A stretch of DNA of 64,000 nucleotides. Origin: Nitrospira sp. GTDB lineage: Bacteria > Nitrospirota > Nitrospiria > Nitrospirales > Nitrospiraceae. Under the pieces are notes generated by a model that worked only from the letters and a program-made list of their open reading frames with translations, made no database searches and was not told the origin of the DNA. The stretch is from contig CP126122.1 of the NCBI GenBank assembly GCA_030123565.1, positions 3,238,800-3,302,799 on the forward strand. The letters run 5' to 3'. Shown piece by piece: positions 46,585-56,327 of this stretch. The position numbers and the translations under genes are program-made. Each line of letters begins with the position of its first letter. Within the stretch, counting starts at the first letter, position 1.

Positions 46585-46645
46585 AGGATCTCCCTTCTCT
46601 TCACGACGACACATATCGATCCACCGCCGGCCGCTGGTCGATGGA

Positions 46646-47110
46646 TCATCTTGACCGCCCCTTTCTCTGCCGAAGCGCAGCCTGCACGACATCGCGCCGT
46701 GTCACCACCCCCACGAATCGATTCTGCGCGTTCACGACCGGCACCGACATGAGATCACTCTCCGTCAACACATGCACCAGGGTAGACAGGTTGGTCTCGG
46801 TCCTCGCGGAATAGGGGTTCCCGCTCATGATGTCTTTCGCCTGCCGGGTATTCCACGCCTGTCCTTCGTCGAGCGACAGCAACAGATCATGTTCGCTCAC
46901 CACCCCCAGCAGCTGTTTCGTCTTGTCCACGACCGGCACAGCCCCGCCCCCCTTCAACAGCAACGCCGCCACTTGGTCGGCCCGCATGTCGAGGCGGGCC
47001 ACCGGCACACCTCTGTTTACAATGTCGCCCACCGTGAGATCTTCGAACGCCACGCCTCTGGTTGTCGTGCTTGTGGATCGTCTCCTCGATACCTTACCGG
47101 CCTTCACCAT
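46646..47110 (-). CDS. Two-CBS-domain protein
   Basis: 154 aa, with GAGGGAGG before ATG 47110. A basic Ser/Thr-rich N-terminus precedes CBS1 (VGDIVNRGVPVARL ... VPVVDKTKQLLGVVSEHDLL) and CBS2 (KDIMSGNPYSART ... VPVVNAQNRFVGVVTRRDVV). Likely cotranscribed with the CBS gene 62 nt downstream. Confidence 0.9.
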   Translation of the reverse strand: MVKAGKVSRRRSTSTTTRGVAFEDLTVGDIVNRGVPVARLDMRADQVAALLLKGGGAVPVVDKTKQLLGVVSEHDLLLSLDEGQAWNTRQAKDIMSGNPYSARTETNLSTLVHVLTESDLMSVPVVNAQNRFVGVVTRRDVVQAALRQRKGRSR

Positions 47111-47153
47111 AGATCCTCCCTCGACCTATTCGATACCTGTCGTTCGCACGCCC

Positions 47154-47702
47154 TCACTCCGCCGTCGCTGCCAGGGGCGGACTCCTGTCCTCCGCCCAAC
47201 GCACATGTTGGGTGGTCACACGGCCCCGCTTGATGGTAATGCCCTTCACCTGCTGCTGCTGACCGCCCAAGGTCGCCGTCACCTCATAGGTGCCTTCCGG
47301 CAAGTCGACGAACAGCCAGGGTCCGGCGACCTGATCACCGGGAACGGTCAAGAGCGTGGTGCCCTTCGCATTGCGGAGAGACAGGGCCACCCCCGTCACA
47401 AATGGTTTCCCGCCCGCCGTAAAGACCAGCTTCAACGAAAACGGCGGGTAGATTGCCTCGCGCTCGACCTGGCCGATGCCTGCGCTGAAGTACCGGATCT
47501 TCCCGCTGTGATAGAGCGGAATCGTCTCCCTTTGCGGACCGATGTCGGTGGGAATCTCCAGCTCAATGGCGTCATCGCTCGGCAACACACGAGTCACGAC
47601 GCCGGCTGCAACGACCTCCGCCCCGGCGAACCACAGCGTCACACCAAGAACCCCGCTCACGAACGGAGATGTGAACTTGTGTGCCACGCCATGTCTTTCC
47701 AT
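47154..47702 (-). CDS. Secreted protein of unknown function
   Basis: 182 aa from ATG 47702 (AAGGAGG upstream). Signal VSGVLGVTLWFAGAEVVA, then two beta-rich parts; the second (FVDLPEGTYEVTATLGGQQQQVKGITIKRG) looks like a carboxypeptidase-regulatory or PEGA-like fold. It heads the two CBS genes. Confidence 0.72.
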   Translation of the reverse strand: MERHGVAHKFTSPFVSGVLGVTLWFAGAEVVAAGVVTRVLPSDDAIELEIPTDIGPQRETIPLYHSGKIRYFSAGIGQVEREAIYPPFSLKLVFTAGGKPFVTGVALSLRNAKGTTLLTVPGDQVAGPWLFVDLPEGTYEVTATLGGQQQQVKGITIKRGRVTTQHVRWAEDRSPPLAATAE

Positions 47703-48022
47703 AAATCCCTCCTTCCACAATAGTTCAACGCAATCATGATGCCGTCACCGCCGATCGGCCTTCACGGCTCGCCTGCTGCATGATTCGCCCACCTGCTTCA
47801 TGATCTCCTCTGCGCATCAGATTCGACTGACGCCAATTACCCCAATGAAGGGGCTTTTACTGCTGCAAAACGCCGCAGCCGGGCTGCGGCGGAAGTACCG
47901 GCCGGCCTGGCCAACCGCCGGGCATCGCACGAGATCTCTCTTTGGACCGGTTCCGCTTCGCAGGCATATCCGATGCAGACCCCATTCCAGGACACCGGAC
48001 CCTTTCCCTAGGAGAACAGCCC
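47703..48022. other. Divergent intergenic region
   Basis: No gene seen. A 9-bp perfect hairpin with 3-nt loop lies at 47872-47892 (cgccgcagc/gctgcggcg), in the leader of the universal stress gene; it lacks a following T-run. Promoters for the two divergent operons must lie here. Confidence 0.45.
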
Positions 48023-48928
48023 ATGAAGATGATGATGGCAGTGGACGGATCGGAATTCGCCGAGTGGAGCGTGCAGATGCTGTCGGCCATCGCCGACCGT
48101 CCGCCGGAAACTGTGACCTTGCTCCACGTCGTCGACAACACTTCGTTGAAATCCGCCGCCCGCAAACAGGCCGCCGTTTCCAAGCAAGCGATCGCCGCCT
48201 TGACCAAGGCCGGTGATCATATCCTGCGCCGCTTTGAAGGCCTTGCACGAATCGCCTTGCAACAGGCCACCACGAAACCCCATACCACCATCGAAACGGT
48301 CCTCGCCCAAGGACGGGTGGCCGATACGATCACCACACAGGCCAAACGGAAGAAGGTCGACCTCCTTGTGCTCGGGTCGCGGGGGTTGAGCGACGTGGAA
48401 AGTTATCTCCTGGGCAGCGTCTCCCGCAAGGTCAGCGCACTGGCTTCCTGCCCGGTCCTGGTGGTCAAGCGGCCGCTCACGGCACTTTCCCAGGTGCTCT
48501 TCGCAGCCGATGCTTCCAAACACACGCAGGGCGCCTGCAGTTTCCTCTGTAAGCAATTCCTGCCGGAGTCCGCCAAGCTTACCGTCTGCTCGGTCGTCGA
48601 ACCGGTGGTGACGGAACTCGCCGAGAAATACCTGTCGAAGGACCAGGTGGAACAGCTCTCCGCCCCGAAACGACAGGCCGCCGAACAGACGGTAGAGAAA
48701 CTGCGCGACCGGTTTCTGCGCGAAGGCTATGCCGTCACGACGCAGGTGCGGATCGACCATGTCACTGACTCGCTCCTCCAGCAAGCCGCCTTGGCCAAGG
48801 TGGATCTGCTGGTAGCCGGATCACGAGGATTGACGGGATCGGAGCGGCTCCGGTTGGGAAGTGTGTCGGAAACGTTGCTGAAATATGCCCCCTGTTCCGT
48901 GCTGATCGTACGAGGATGGCGTGCCTGA
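48023..48928 (+). CDS. Tandem universal stress protein
   Basis: 301 aa from ATG 48023 (GGAG upstream). Two UspA domains: MKMMMAVDGSEFAEW ... GSRGLSDVESYLLGS ... CPVLVVK and VLFAADASKHTQG ... GSRGLTGSERLRLGS ... CSVLIVR, both with the ATP-binding glycine pattern. Its end overlaps the P-type ATPase start by 8 nt, so stress sensing and ion pumping are co-expressed. Confidence 0.93.
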   Translation: MKMMMAVDGSEFAEWSVQMLSAIADRPPETVTLLHVVDNTSLKSAARKQAAVSKQAIAALTKAGDHILRRFEGLARIALQQATTKPHTTIETVLAQGRVADTITTQAKRKKVDLLVLGSRGLSDVESYLLGSVSRKVSALASCPVLVVKRPLTALSQVLFAADASKHTQGACSFLCKQFLPESAKLTVCSVVEPVVTELAEKYLSKDQVEQLSAPKRQAAEQTVEKLRDRFLREGYAVTTQVRIDHVTDSLLQQAALAKVDLLVAGSRGLTGSERLRLGSVSETLLKYAPCSVLIVRGWRA

Positions 48929-51725
48929 ATTGACTGCGCTGGAGATCTGTCGCCTGGCGCCCAGCCAGGTCTATCGCGCGCTCGTCACCTCGCCGCAGGG
49001 CCTCTCGCCGGACGACGTGCGGCGGCGGGCCCTCCGCTATGGGCCGAACAGCCTGCAGGACCTGCGCGGGGTTCCGCTCCTCAGCCGGTTCGCCCGTCAG
49101 TTCACGCACTTCTTGGCGCTCCTCCTTTGGTTTGCGGCGGGCCTCGCCTTCCTTGCCGACAGGCTGCACCCAGGCGAAGGCATGGCCATGCTCGGCTGGG
49201 CGATCCTCGGCGTCATCCTCATCAACGCCGTCTTCGCTTTTCTACAAGAATACCGGGCTGAACGCGCGGTCCAGGCCCTGCGCGGCCTGTTGCCGGCCAA
49301 GGCCTGGGTCCTGCGTGAGGGGCAGCATCAACAGGTGCCTCGCAGCGAGCTGGTGCCGGGCGACGTCCTCGTGCTGGAAGAAGGCGAGCAGATTCCCGCC
49401 GACGCCAGACTCATCGAAGCCGTCGGGCTTCGCGTCGACAATTCATCCCTCACCGGAGAATCGAAACCCCAACGGCGTTCGGCCGAACCGATCACCGAAG
49501 GCCACCCCCTCGACATCGCCAATCTGGTCTTCGCCGGCACGACGGTCCTCTCGGGCCACGGCCAGGCGGTCGTCTTCGCCACCGGCCTTCAGACGGAGTT
49601 CGGCAAAATCGCTCACCTCGCGACGACGGTACGGACAGGCCTGAGTCCCTTGCAGCAGGAGATCGTAAAGGTCACCCACGTGGTCGCCGGGCTTTCCCTC
49701 CTGATGGGAGTGGTCTTTTTCACCATCGGAGTGGGCATAGGTCTGGGTTTCTGGACCAGTGCGATTTTCGGCATCGGCATCATCGTGGCCAACGTGCCCG
49801 AGGGCCTTCTGCCGACCGTTACCCTCGCCCTCGCGATGGGGAGCCAGCGCATGGCCAAGCGCAAGGCACTCATCAAGCACCTCGCCTCCGTCGAAACATT
49901 GGGCTGCACGACCGTCATCTGCACGGACAAGACCGGCACGCTGACGGAGAACCGCATGCGGCTCGATAAGCTGTACGTGGATGACCTCATCGTCGAATCC
50001 CGAGAGGGCTATCTGTTCACGAGGAACCGCCTCATCAGCGCCGCCGAAGCCGAACGCTGGCGCCTCCTCTTCGACGCCATGATCCACTGCAACAACGCCA
50101 AACGCACGCGCCGCCCCGACGGCCGCATCCTTGTCACCGGTGACCCTACCGAGACGGCATTGCTGGAATTCGTCGCGGAGCACGGGCTCCTCCACCGTCC
50201 GCCCCTGCGACGCATGGGCGAATTGCCCTTCGATGCGGATCGCAAACGCATGACGACCCTGCACTGGAGCGAGGGCCGATTGCTGGCCTTCACCAAAGGC
50301 GCGCCTGAATCGGTGCTGCCGCTCTGCGACAAACAACAGGGGTCGGGGTCGGAGGCGCCGGTGGCCCTCACGCCCGACGAACGCAAGAGGGTGCTGGCAC
50401 AGAGCCAGGCCTTGGCGCAGCAAGCCTATCGGGTGTTGGCCCTGGCCATGCGGGAAGTGGAGCGCGGGGTGGAGCGGCTGGAGATCGAAACGGTGGAACA
50501 GAGGTTGACGTTTCTCGGGCTCGTGGCCATGATGGACCCGCCGCACCGTGAGGTGCCGGACGCGATTCAGAAGTGCCGGCGGGCCGGGGTCCGCGTCATC
50601 ATGATTACCGGCGACCATCCCTTGACGGCCCTGGCGATCGCGCGCCGGATCGGTCTGGCTCCGGACCAGCCGCCGCCGGCGGCCGGCCGCTTCGTGCCGG
50701 TGATCGAAGGGGCGCAAGTCGATAAGCTCGGTGACGAGCAACTACGCCAATTACTTACCCCCACCGCCCCCGGCGAACCGGACCCGGTGTTCGCCCGCAT
50801 GGCGCCGCGGCATAAAATGCGCATCGTCTCGGTGCTGAAGGCCATGCACGAAGTCGTCGCCGTCACCGGCGACGGGGTGAACGATGCGCCGGCGTTGAAG
50901 ACGGCGGACATCGGCATCGCCATGGGAGTGGCCGGCACCGACGTCGCCAAGGAAACCGCCTCGATGATCCTGCTCGACGACAATTTCGCCACCATCGTCA
51001 ATGCCATCGAAGAGGGCCGAACCGTCTATCAAAACATCCGGAAGTTCGTGACCTATGTGCTGGCGAGCAACGTGCCGGAGATCGTGCCCTACCTGGGGTT
51101 CGGACTGTCGTCCATGCCGCTGGCCCTGACCGTGCCGCAGATTCTCGCCGTCGATTTGGGAACGGACATGGTACCGGCCTTGGCGCTGGCGGCGGAACAG
51201 CCGCAGCACGGCGCCATGGACGAACCGCCACGACCGCGAACGGAACGACTCCTGAGTCGGGATCTGTTGCTGAGGGCTTACGGATTTTTGGGCTTGATCG
51301 AAGCGGGCATTGCGATGGGGGGGTTTTTTCTCTATCTTTTTCACCAAGGTTGGACCTGGGGAACTCCGCTCGATTGGAAATCCTCTTTGTACAAGGAGGC
51401 GACCACGGTCACCTTTGCGGGCATCGTGGCGGCCCAGGTCGCCAACGTGTTCGCCTGCCGATCCGACCGGCTCTCGGCCTTCCGGCTCGGCTGGTTCAGC
51501 AATCCCCTGATCCTTGTCGGCATAGCAGTCGAACTGACCATCTTGCTCGTCCTGACCTACAGCCCGCTCGGACACCTGGTCTTCGGCACCGCCTCGCTCC
51601 CAGCCTGGGTCTTCGGGCCGCTGGCCCTCGGGGCGATCGGACTCCTGCTGGCCGAAGAACTCCGCAAATTCGCCGGCAGGCGATTACAAGCGGGGCACCG
51701 GTTGAACTTGCAAGAAGGATCATGA
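48921..51725 (+). CDS. Na,K-ATPase-like (P2-type) cation-transporting ATPase
   Basis: 934 aa from GTG 48921, overlapping the preceding gene by 8 nt. Cation-ATPase N domain (YRALVTSPQGLS), actuator SLTGES, membrane motif ANVPEGLLPTVT, phosphorylation site CTDKTGTLTENRM, KGAPE, and hinge TGDGVNDAPALKTADIGIAMG. NVPEGLL rather than the PEGLP of Ca2+ pumps resembles Na,K/H,K-ATPase alpha subunits (P2C). Six C-terminal TMs follow. Ion specificity is not proved. Confidence 0.9.
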   Translation: MPELTALEICRLAPSQVYRALVTSPQGLSPDDVRRRALRYGPNSLQDLRGVPLLSRFARQFTHFLALLLWFAAGLAFLADRLHPGEGMAMLGWAILGVILINAVFAFLQEYRAERAVQALRGLLPAKAWVLREGQHQQVPRSELVPGDVLVLEEGEQIPADARLIEAVGLRVDNSSLTGESKPQRRSAEPITEGHPLDIANLVFAGTTVLSGHGQAVVFATGLQTEFGKIAHLATTVRTGLSPLQQEIVKVTHVVAGLSLLMGVVFFTIGVGIGLGFWTSAIFGIGIIVANVPEGLLPTVTLALAMGSQRMAKRKALIKHLASVETLGCTTVICTDKTGTLTENRMRLDKLYVDDLIVESREGYLFTRNRLISAAEAERWRLLFDAMIHCNNAKRTRRPDGRILVTGDPTETALLEFVAEHGLLHRPPLRRMGELPFDADRKRMTTLHWSEGRLLAFTKGAPESVLPLCDKQQGSGSEAPVALTPDERKRVLAQSQALAQQAYRVLALAMREVERGVERLEIETVEQRLTFLGLVAMMDPPHREVPDAIQKCRRAGVRVIMITGDHPLTALAIARRIGLAPDQPPPAAGRFVPVIEGAQVDKLGDEQLRQLLTPTAPGEPDPVFARMAPRHKMRIVSVLKAMHEVVAVTGDGVNDAPALKTADIGIAMGVAGTDVAKETASMILLDDNFATIVNAIEEGRTVYQNIRKFVTYVLASNVPEIVPYLGFGLSSMPLALTVPQILAVDLGTDMVPALALAAEQPQHGAMDEPPRPRTERLLSRDLLLRAYGFLGLIEAGIAMGGFFLYLFHQGWTWGTPLDWKSSLYKEATTVTFAGIVAAQVANVFACRSDRLSAFRLGWFSNPLILVGIAVELTILLVLTYSPLGHLVFGTASLPAWVFGPLALGAIGLLLAEELRKFAGRRLQAGHRLNLQEGS

Positions 51726-51762
51726 CACAGAGCCATTCCAGTCGACCAAGAAGGGAGCAACC

Positions 51763-52617
51763 ATGACGACCGTATCGGGCCAACGGGTCAGTGATTACAT
51801 GCACCGCCAGTTGGAGGTGGTTCCACAGGATGCCTCCGTCGTGGTCGTCGCAGCCAGAATGCGCACACGCGGCATCGGCTCCGTGCTGATCGAAACCTTC
51901 GATCGTCCGCACAACGATTGCCGGATCAACGGCATCGTCACCGAGACCGACCTCGTCGGCAAGGTGCTGGCACCGGGCCTGGTCCCTTCGCGGACTTGCG
52001 TGGCGGACATCATGAGCAGCCCGGTCATCACCATCGCTCCCGACCGTCCCATGGTCGATGCAGGTCAATTGATGGAAACCAAGAACGTGCGGCACCTCAT
52101 GGTCGCCGAGGGCAGCGATGTGCTCGGAGTGATTTCGGTGCGCGATTTGGTACGGCACTTCGTCGCAGCGGACAGCGGGCCGGTGCAGTCCCTCAACGAT
52201 GTCTACCGACCCTTGAGCGTCCTCATGAAGACCGCCGTCGAAACCATCACGAGCGATGAAACGGCCTTCGCGGCGGCGCAGCGTATGGCGGCCAAACACA
52301 TCGGGGCGTTGTTCGTGATGGAGGCGGAAGAATTGGTCGGCATCGTGACCGAAACAGATCTGGTGCGGAAGCTGCTGGCCTATCAGCTCGACCCGGAGAC
52401 GATTCGTGTCGGTGCCTTGATGAATGCGCCGCTGCTGGACATCGACATCAACCGGACCATCCGCGATGCCAGCGAACGCATGGCGGCGAACCGGATCCGC
52501 CACCTGGCCGTCACCGAGAACGAGAAGGTGCTCGGCGTGCTGTCGATCCGCGACCTGGTGAAGATGGTGGCGATCCGTGACCGCCCGGCGTTTCTGAAAC
52601 GGGGATCGGCTTCTTAG
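51763..52617 (+). CDS. Four-CBS-domain protein
   Basis: 284 aa with four CBS repeats in two Bateman pairs: VSDYMHRQLEVVPQDA, VADIMSSPVITIAPDR, LSVLMKTAVETITSDE and VGALMNAPLLDIDINR each start a repeat; each ends in a strand such as VLGVISVRDLV. AAGGGAG precedes the ATG. It follows the P-type ATPase by 37 nt and may regulate it by nucleotide binding (inference). Confidence 0.92.
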   Translation: MTTVSGQRVSDYMHRQLEVVPQDASVVVVAARMRTRGIGSVLIETFDRPHNDCRINGIVTETDLVGKVLAPGLVPSRTCVADIMSSPVITIAPDRPMVDAGQLMETKNVRHLMVAEGSDVLGVISVRDLVRHFVAADSGPVQSLNDVYRPLSVLMKTAVETITSDETAFAAAQRMAAKHIGALFVMEAEELVGIVTETDLVRKLLAYQLDPETIRVGALMNAPLLDIDINRTIRDASERMAANRIRHLAVTENEKVLGVLSIRDLVKMVAIRDRPAFLKRGSAS

Positions 52618-52820
52618 CGCAACAGCTCCGGCGCCATGCGTGGTACCGCTCGACTCCTGCCTGTCAGGGATCCTGCGAACCTCAGGACCGATCCCCCTCT
52701 CTTCCTCAGCAAAAATTCATCCGCCCTTCATCCGCACTTCATATTCTTTTCATGTTTCCCCTCTAGCATTGGTCCAGGGAATGTTGCGCCCTTTCCACAT
52801 TCCATCACGCGAACATTGTC

Positions 52821-53870
52821 GTGCCAGGGGAAACGTCTCAGCGAGCCAACACCTATCCAAGAATCCTCACCTGCTGTCTGCTGATTGCATTCCTGCAGGG
52901 TTGCGTCAGCGGACTTCACGTCAGGGACGCGAGCGACGATGAGGATGAGATCACCGAAAGCCATTGTGTGCCCGCGACCAACCAGCCGACTGAGGTGGTG
53001 ACCCTGCCGGCAGTCGTCACAGCCTCTCGAATCGATACGGCTTCAAGACCCACAGTCACCGAACCGATCGAGCCCTCGCGATTCTCGCCAAGGGCCAGGG
53101 AAATTGCCGCCATTATCGGTGTGCAAGGCCTCCTCGCCGAGTTCCAGTTACTCGAAGAGGAGATGGCACGGGGATTGGACGGTGCGTCGCTGCGCTCCCT
53201 GGCGGTCCGGCAAGAACTGTCCGACCGCCTGCTCCTCGCTCTGTTCGAAGCGAACAGCATCTCCGCAGAACTCGAATGTGAGAAGGCACGGGCCGAAGAC
53301 CTGGCGTCCCGCTTGGAGGAGATCAGAAATGACGTCCAGCAAGGCAGAACCGTGATGGCCATTCTGGCAGACTCCATTTCCGGTGTCTTTGCCGGGACGT
53401 TTCTGTTGCTCGGATCGGAGATTCTTTCCGGCCTGATCGATCTTTCCGGAAGCGTGGCCGCGTTGGGATTCGGCGTAGCAGCGTTGGACGGCGATCAGGC
53501 GTACGAATTCACGCATGGTCGGAATCTCATGGCCGATGTGTGGTACGGAAACGAATCCAGCCGGCAGTTTCCCCATCCGGTCTGGCGCTATCTGAACGGG
53601 CCAGTGCGCCCAAACGGCAAGCGGAGCCGTCGCGACAATATCATCGGAAGCTGGCGAGCCAGACTGGGAAAACCAGGCTCGAAGGAGGAGCGTCGCCTAG
53701 TCGACCTGTTTTTCGGCAAGGGAGGCGTCTACCGGATCAACGAACTGCGGTATCGCAGTGAGATGCTGGGCCTGCTCAAGACGCACGTCAACTTGATGAC
53801 TCAGGACTTGAACCTGCTCTTCCTTGAAACCCTGCATCACCGCCCTTCCCGTCTTGAGGAGCCGGTCTAG
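52821..53870 (+). CDS. Lipoprotein of unknown function
   Basis: 349 aa from GTG 52821 (GCCAGGGG follows, ribosome binding site weak). Signal ILTCCLLIAFLQGC gives a lipobox LQGC. A long helical, coiled-coil-like segment (ISAELECEKARAEDLASRLEEI) is followed by a hydrophobic Gly/Ala stretch (GVFAGTFLLLGSEILSGLIDLSGSVAALGFGVAAL), then a basic C-terminal part. No family recognised. Confidence 0.72.
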   Translation: MPGETSQRANTYPRILTCCLLIAFLQGCVSGLHVRDASDDEDEITESHCVPATNQPTEVVTLPAVVTASRIDTASRPTVTEPIEPSRFSPRAREIAAIIGVQGLLAEFQLLEEEMARGLDGASLRSLAVRQELSDRLLLALFEANSISAELECEKARAEDLASRLEEIRNDVQQGRTVMAILADSISGVFAGTFLLLGSEILSGLIDLSGSVAALGFGVAALDGDQAYEFTHGRNLMADVWYGNESSRQFPHPVWRYLNGPVRPNGKRSRRDNIIGSWRARLGKPGSKEERRLVDLFFGKGGVYRINELRYRSEMLGLLKTHVNLMTQDLNLLFLETLHHRPSRLEEPV

Positions 53871-54018
53871 CATCTACTGTGTCCTTGCTCATCTTCCCCA
53901 TGTTTTGATTGCGCCGAATTGCTCGGAACGATAGACTTTCCGGCACCCCTCTTATGGTTGTACACCCGCTCATGACAGATCGACTCGCTCGTCCTGTCTT
54001 TCACGAATGGAGTCCCTG

Positions 54019-54783
54019 ATGTCGGAATGGCTTGCCGATCCGGAAACATGGATCGCCCTAGGAACCCTCACCGCACTGGAAATCGTGCTGGGGATCGACA
54101 ACATTATTTTTCTCTCCGTGCTCGTCGGCCGACTCCCGGAGACCCAACGTGCATTCGCGCGCAGGGTCGGACTCGGCCTGGCGATGATGGCCCGCCTGGC
54201 GCTGCTGTTTTCTATCTCCTGGGTGATGGGGCTCACCCACCCCTGGGTGACGGTCTTCGGGCAGGGCATTTCCGGGCGCGACCTGATCCTGATCGGGGGC
54301 GGGTTGTTTCTCATGGCCAAGGCGACGCACGAAATCCATAACAGCCTGGAAGGGATCGAGGGACAGGATGCTCCTGCCGCAGCCGCCGGCCTGGGCATGG
54401 TCTTGGTGCAGATTGCGCTGCTGGACATCGTCTTTTCTCTGGATTCGGTGATCACGGCGGTCGGGCTGGTCGAACATGTGTCGGTCATGGCGGTCGCGAT
54501 CATCCTGGCGGTGGTGGTGATGTTGATGGCGGCCAAGGCCATCGGGGACTTCGTGGATGCGCACCCGACGATCAAAATGCTGGCCCTGTCGTTCCTGATT
54601 CTGGTGGGTGTCACCCTGATGGTCGAAGGCTTCGACGTGCACGTGCCGAAGGGCTACATCTACTTCTCCATGGCCTTTTCCGTCACCGTGGAAATGCTGA
54701 ATATCCGCATGCGTCGCAAACGGGCTGCGGCACCGGTCAAGCTCCACAGCCGCTACGCTGGTGACCGGAAGCAGGAAGGGTAG
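54019..54783 (+). CDS. TerC-family membrane protein
   Basis: 254 aa from ATG 54019 (GGAG 6 nt upstream; ATG 54007 is an alternative). Seven to eight TMs with the TerC signatures ALEIVLGIDNIIFL and ALLDIVFSLDSVITAVG, whose Asp residues lie in the membrane. TerC proteins are linked to tellurite resistance and Mn2+ export. Confidence 0.93.
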   Translation: MSEWLADPETWIALGTLTALEIVLGIDNIIFLSVLVGRLPETQRAFARRVGLGLAMMARLALLFSISWVMGLTHPWVTVFGQGISGRDLILIGGGLFLMAKATHEIHNSLEGIEGQDAPAAAAGLGMVLVQIALLDIVFSLDSVITAVGLVEHVSVMAVAIILAVVVMLMAAKAIGDFVDAHPTIKMLALSFLILVGVTLMVEGFDVHVPKGYIYFSMAFSVTVEMLNIRMRRKRAAAPVKLHSRYAGDRKQEG

Positions 54784-54810
54784 CCGAACGGAATTGCCAC
54801 GGGCGCGCGG

Positions 54811-55350
54811 TCATTCGCCATGCAGGCCTTCGGGCACGGACATGAGGTAATTCGCATCGACTGATTCCTCCCATACCCCCCGTTGAGCCTGGCCCATCGT
54901 CCACCCCCGTATGAACGACAGGGTGAGAATCGGCTCCGTGGACGAACCGCCCGGAGCCTGGACCTGCTTCGGATCCAAGACTGTCCCCACCACCGTCACA
55001 CGGGCCCATTGCTTCCATTTCGGGGGCAGGGCCGACGCATTCGATGCCAGGACCCAATAGTATCCCGACTCCGGCCCCTCCTTCACGGTCGGGCGATGGG
55101 GACGGTACTCCTTGTCCAGCGGCCGATTTTTCAGATGCAGCCAGAGCCCGCGCCCATCCTGCTTCTGATTGACGACCACCCCGCCCAGAATGACGGTCCT
55201 GCCTTGATAGGCCTCCGGCGATGCCGTCAATGACGTCAACGTCACACCCGATTCGGCTTGGCGGATGTACTGGGACGGTAGCGGGCTGCACCCCATGACC
55301 ATTACGACCCCCGCGACCCAGACCAGACCCCGACCGATGCGATTGTTCAC
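54811..55350 (-). CDS. Slp-family outer-membrane lipoprotein
   Basis: 179 aa from GTG 55348-55350, which has GGAGG 5 nt upstream. Signal GLVWVAGVVMVMGC provides the lipobox. The mature part (VTLTSLTASPEAYQGRTVILGGVVVNQKQD and ARVTVVGTVLD) matches the Slp family of starvation-inducible lipoproteins. An upstream ATG at 55362 has almost no spacing to a ribosome binding site. Confidence 0.85.
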   Translation of the reverse strand: MNNRIGRGLVWVAGVVMVMGCSPLPSQYIRQAESGVTLTSLTASPEAYQGRTVILGGVVVNQKQDGRGLWLHLKNRPLDKEYRPHRPTVKEGPESGYYWVLASNASALPPKWKQWARVTVVGTVLDPKQVQAPGGSSTEPILTLSFIRGWTMGQAQRGVWEESVDANYLMSVPEGLHGE

Positions 55351-55393
55351 CCCGTCCTCCATTCCTTTCGCCCGTCGCGCAGACCGGTGCTTC

Positions 55394-56203
55394 TCAATTC
55401 GTGATCGTTTTCCACCCGCAGAGGACACAACGTTGCGCAAGCAACGGCCTCATGCTTTCCAGATCTTCCGACACCTGCGCCATCACCTCTTCCGCGAGAT
55501 GCGGATCGTCGAAACATTCATAGGCGTCGTCGAGAAACCCGCCTCGCAGGAGCGGATGCTCCAGAAACTGCCGGCCCGGCCCGCTCACGACTTCGAGCGG
55601 CCGTTCCAGCACCGTAATCCGCTCCATCATCAACTGTTCCAGCCATCCACGCGCCTCCGTCGCCGAGGGTCGCTCCTCCACATGGGCCGCCAGCCGGCGT
55701 CGTTCGGTGGTCAGTCCGTACCGGCTCATTTCCCGATCGATCCGTTGCCAGAGGGAGTCAAAGGTGCCGAGGGAGGGAAAGGTCAAGACCAATTGACCGC
55801 CTGGCTGGAGATGTTCGACCAAGCCCCGGACCACCTCGAACCGATGGGGCCGAAAGAACATGACTGAGAGATTACCGGTAATGCGCTGGAAGGTCGGGAA
55901 TGTTGTGGGCAGAGCCCGCATGTCGAGACATTCGAACCGCAGCCAGGGCAGCAAGTCGCCTTGGATGGTTCGCGCGCGCGCCACTTGGTGCCGGCTGACA
56001 TCGATGCCGACGACGGTCCCGGTCGGGCCGACCTGTTCAGCCAGATAGAAGGCCGGGATACCGTGGCCCGAGGCGATGTCGAGGATGGTGAGGCCGGGCC
56101 TCAGATCCAAGTGCTGGAGCAACAGCTCGGCAAAGGGGGTGGACCAGTCATCCTGTGCGGGAAGGGGCCAGCGCGGGGAAACGTGCGGAGACGGTTTATT
56201 CAA
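55394..56203 (-). CDS. Class I SAM-dependent methyltransferase
   Basis: 269 aa from TTG 56203, with GAAGGA upstream. SAM motif LDIASGHGIPAFYLAEQ, acidic strand end VVGIDVSRHQV, then CLDMRALP and a LQPGGQLVLTFPS strand. A generic small-molecule methyltransferase with a Cys-containing end (CVLCGW). The substrate is unknown. Confidence 0.85.
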   Translation of the reverse strand: MNKPSPHVSPRWPLPAQDDWSTPFAELLLQHLDLRPGLTILDIASGHGIPAFYLAEQVGPTGTVVGIDVSRHQVARARTIQGDLLPWLRFECLDMRALPTTFPTFQRITGNLSVMFFRPHRFEVVRGLVEHLQPGGQLVLTFPSLGTFDSLWQRIDREMSRYGLTTERRRLAAHVEERPSATEARGWLEQLMMERITVLERPLEVVSGPGRQFLEHPLLRGGFLDDAYECFDDPHLAEEVMAQVSEDLESMRPLLAQRCVLCGWKTITN

Positions 56204-56327
56204 GAAAATCCTTCTGCCTCAGAGCCATTCGGTCCCGCATCTTACCCGAATCTCGTCGGAGAAGTCAGTCTGGTGATGAGGTGCATCCTAGCGCCGAGCG
56301 CCCCTGTCGGCAGATAGGGCGCCTCAC

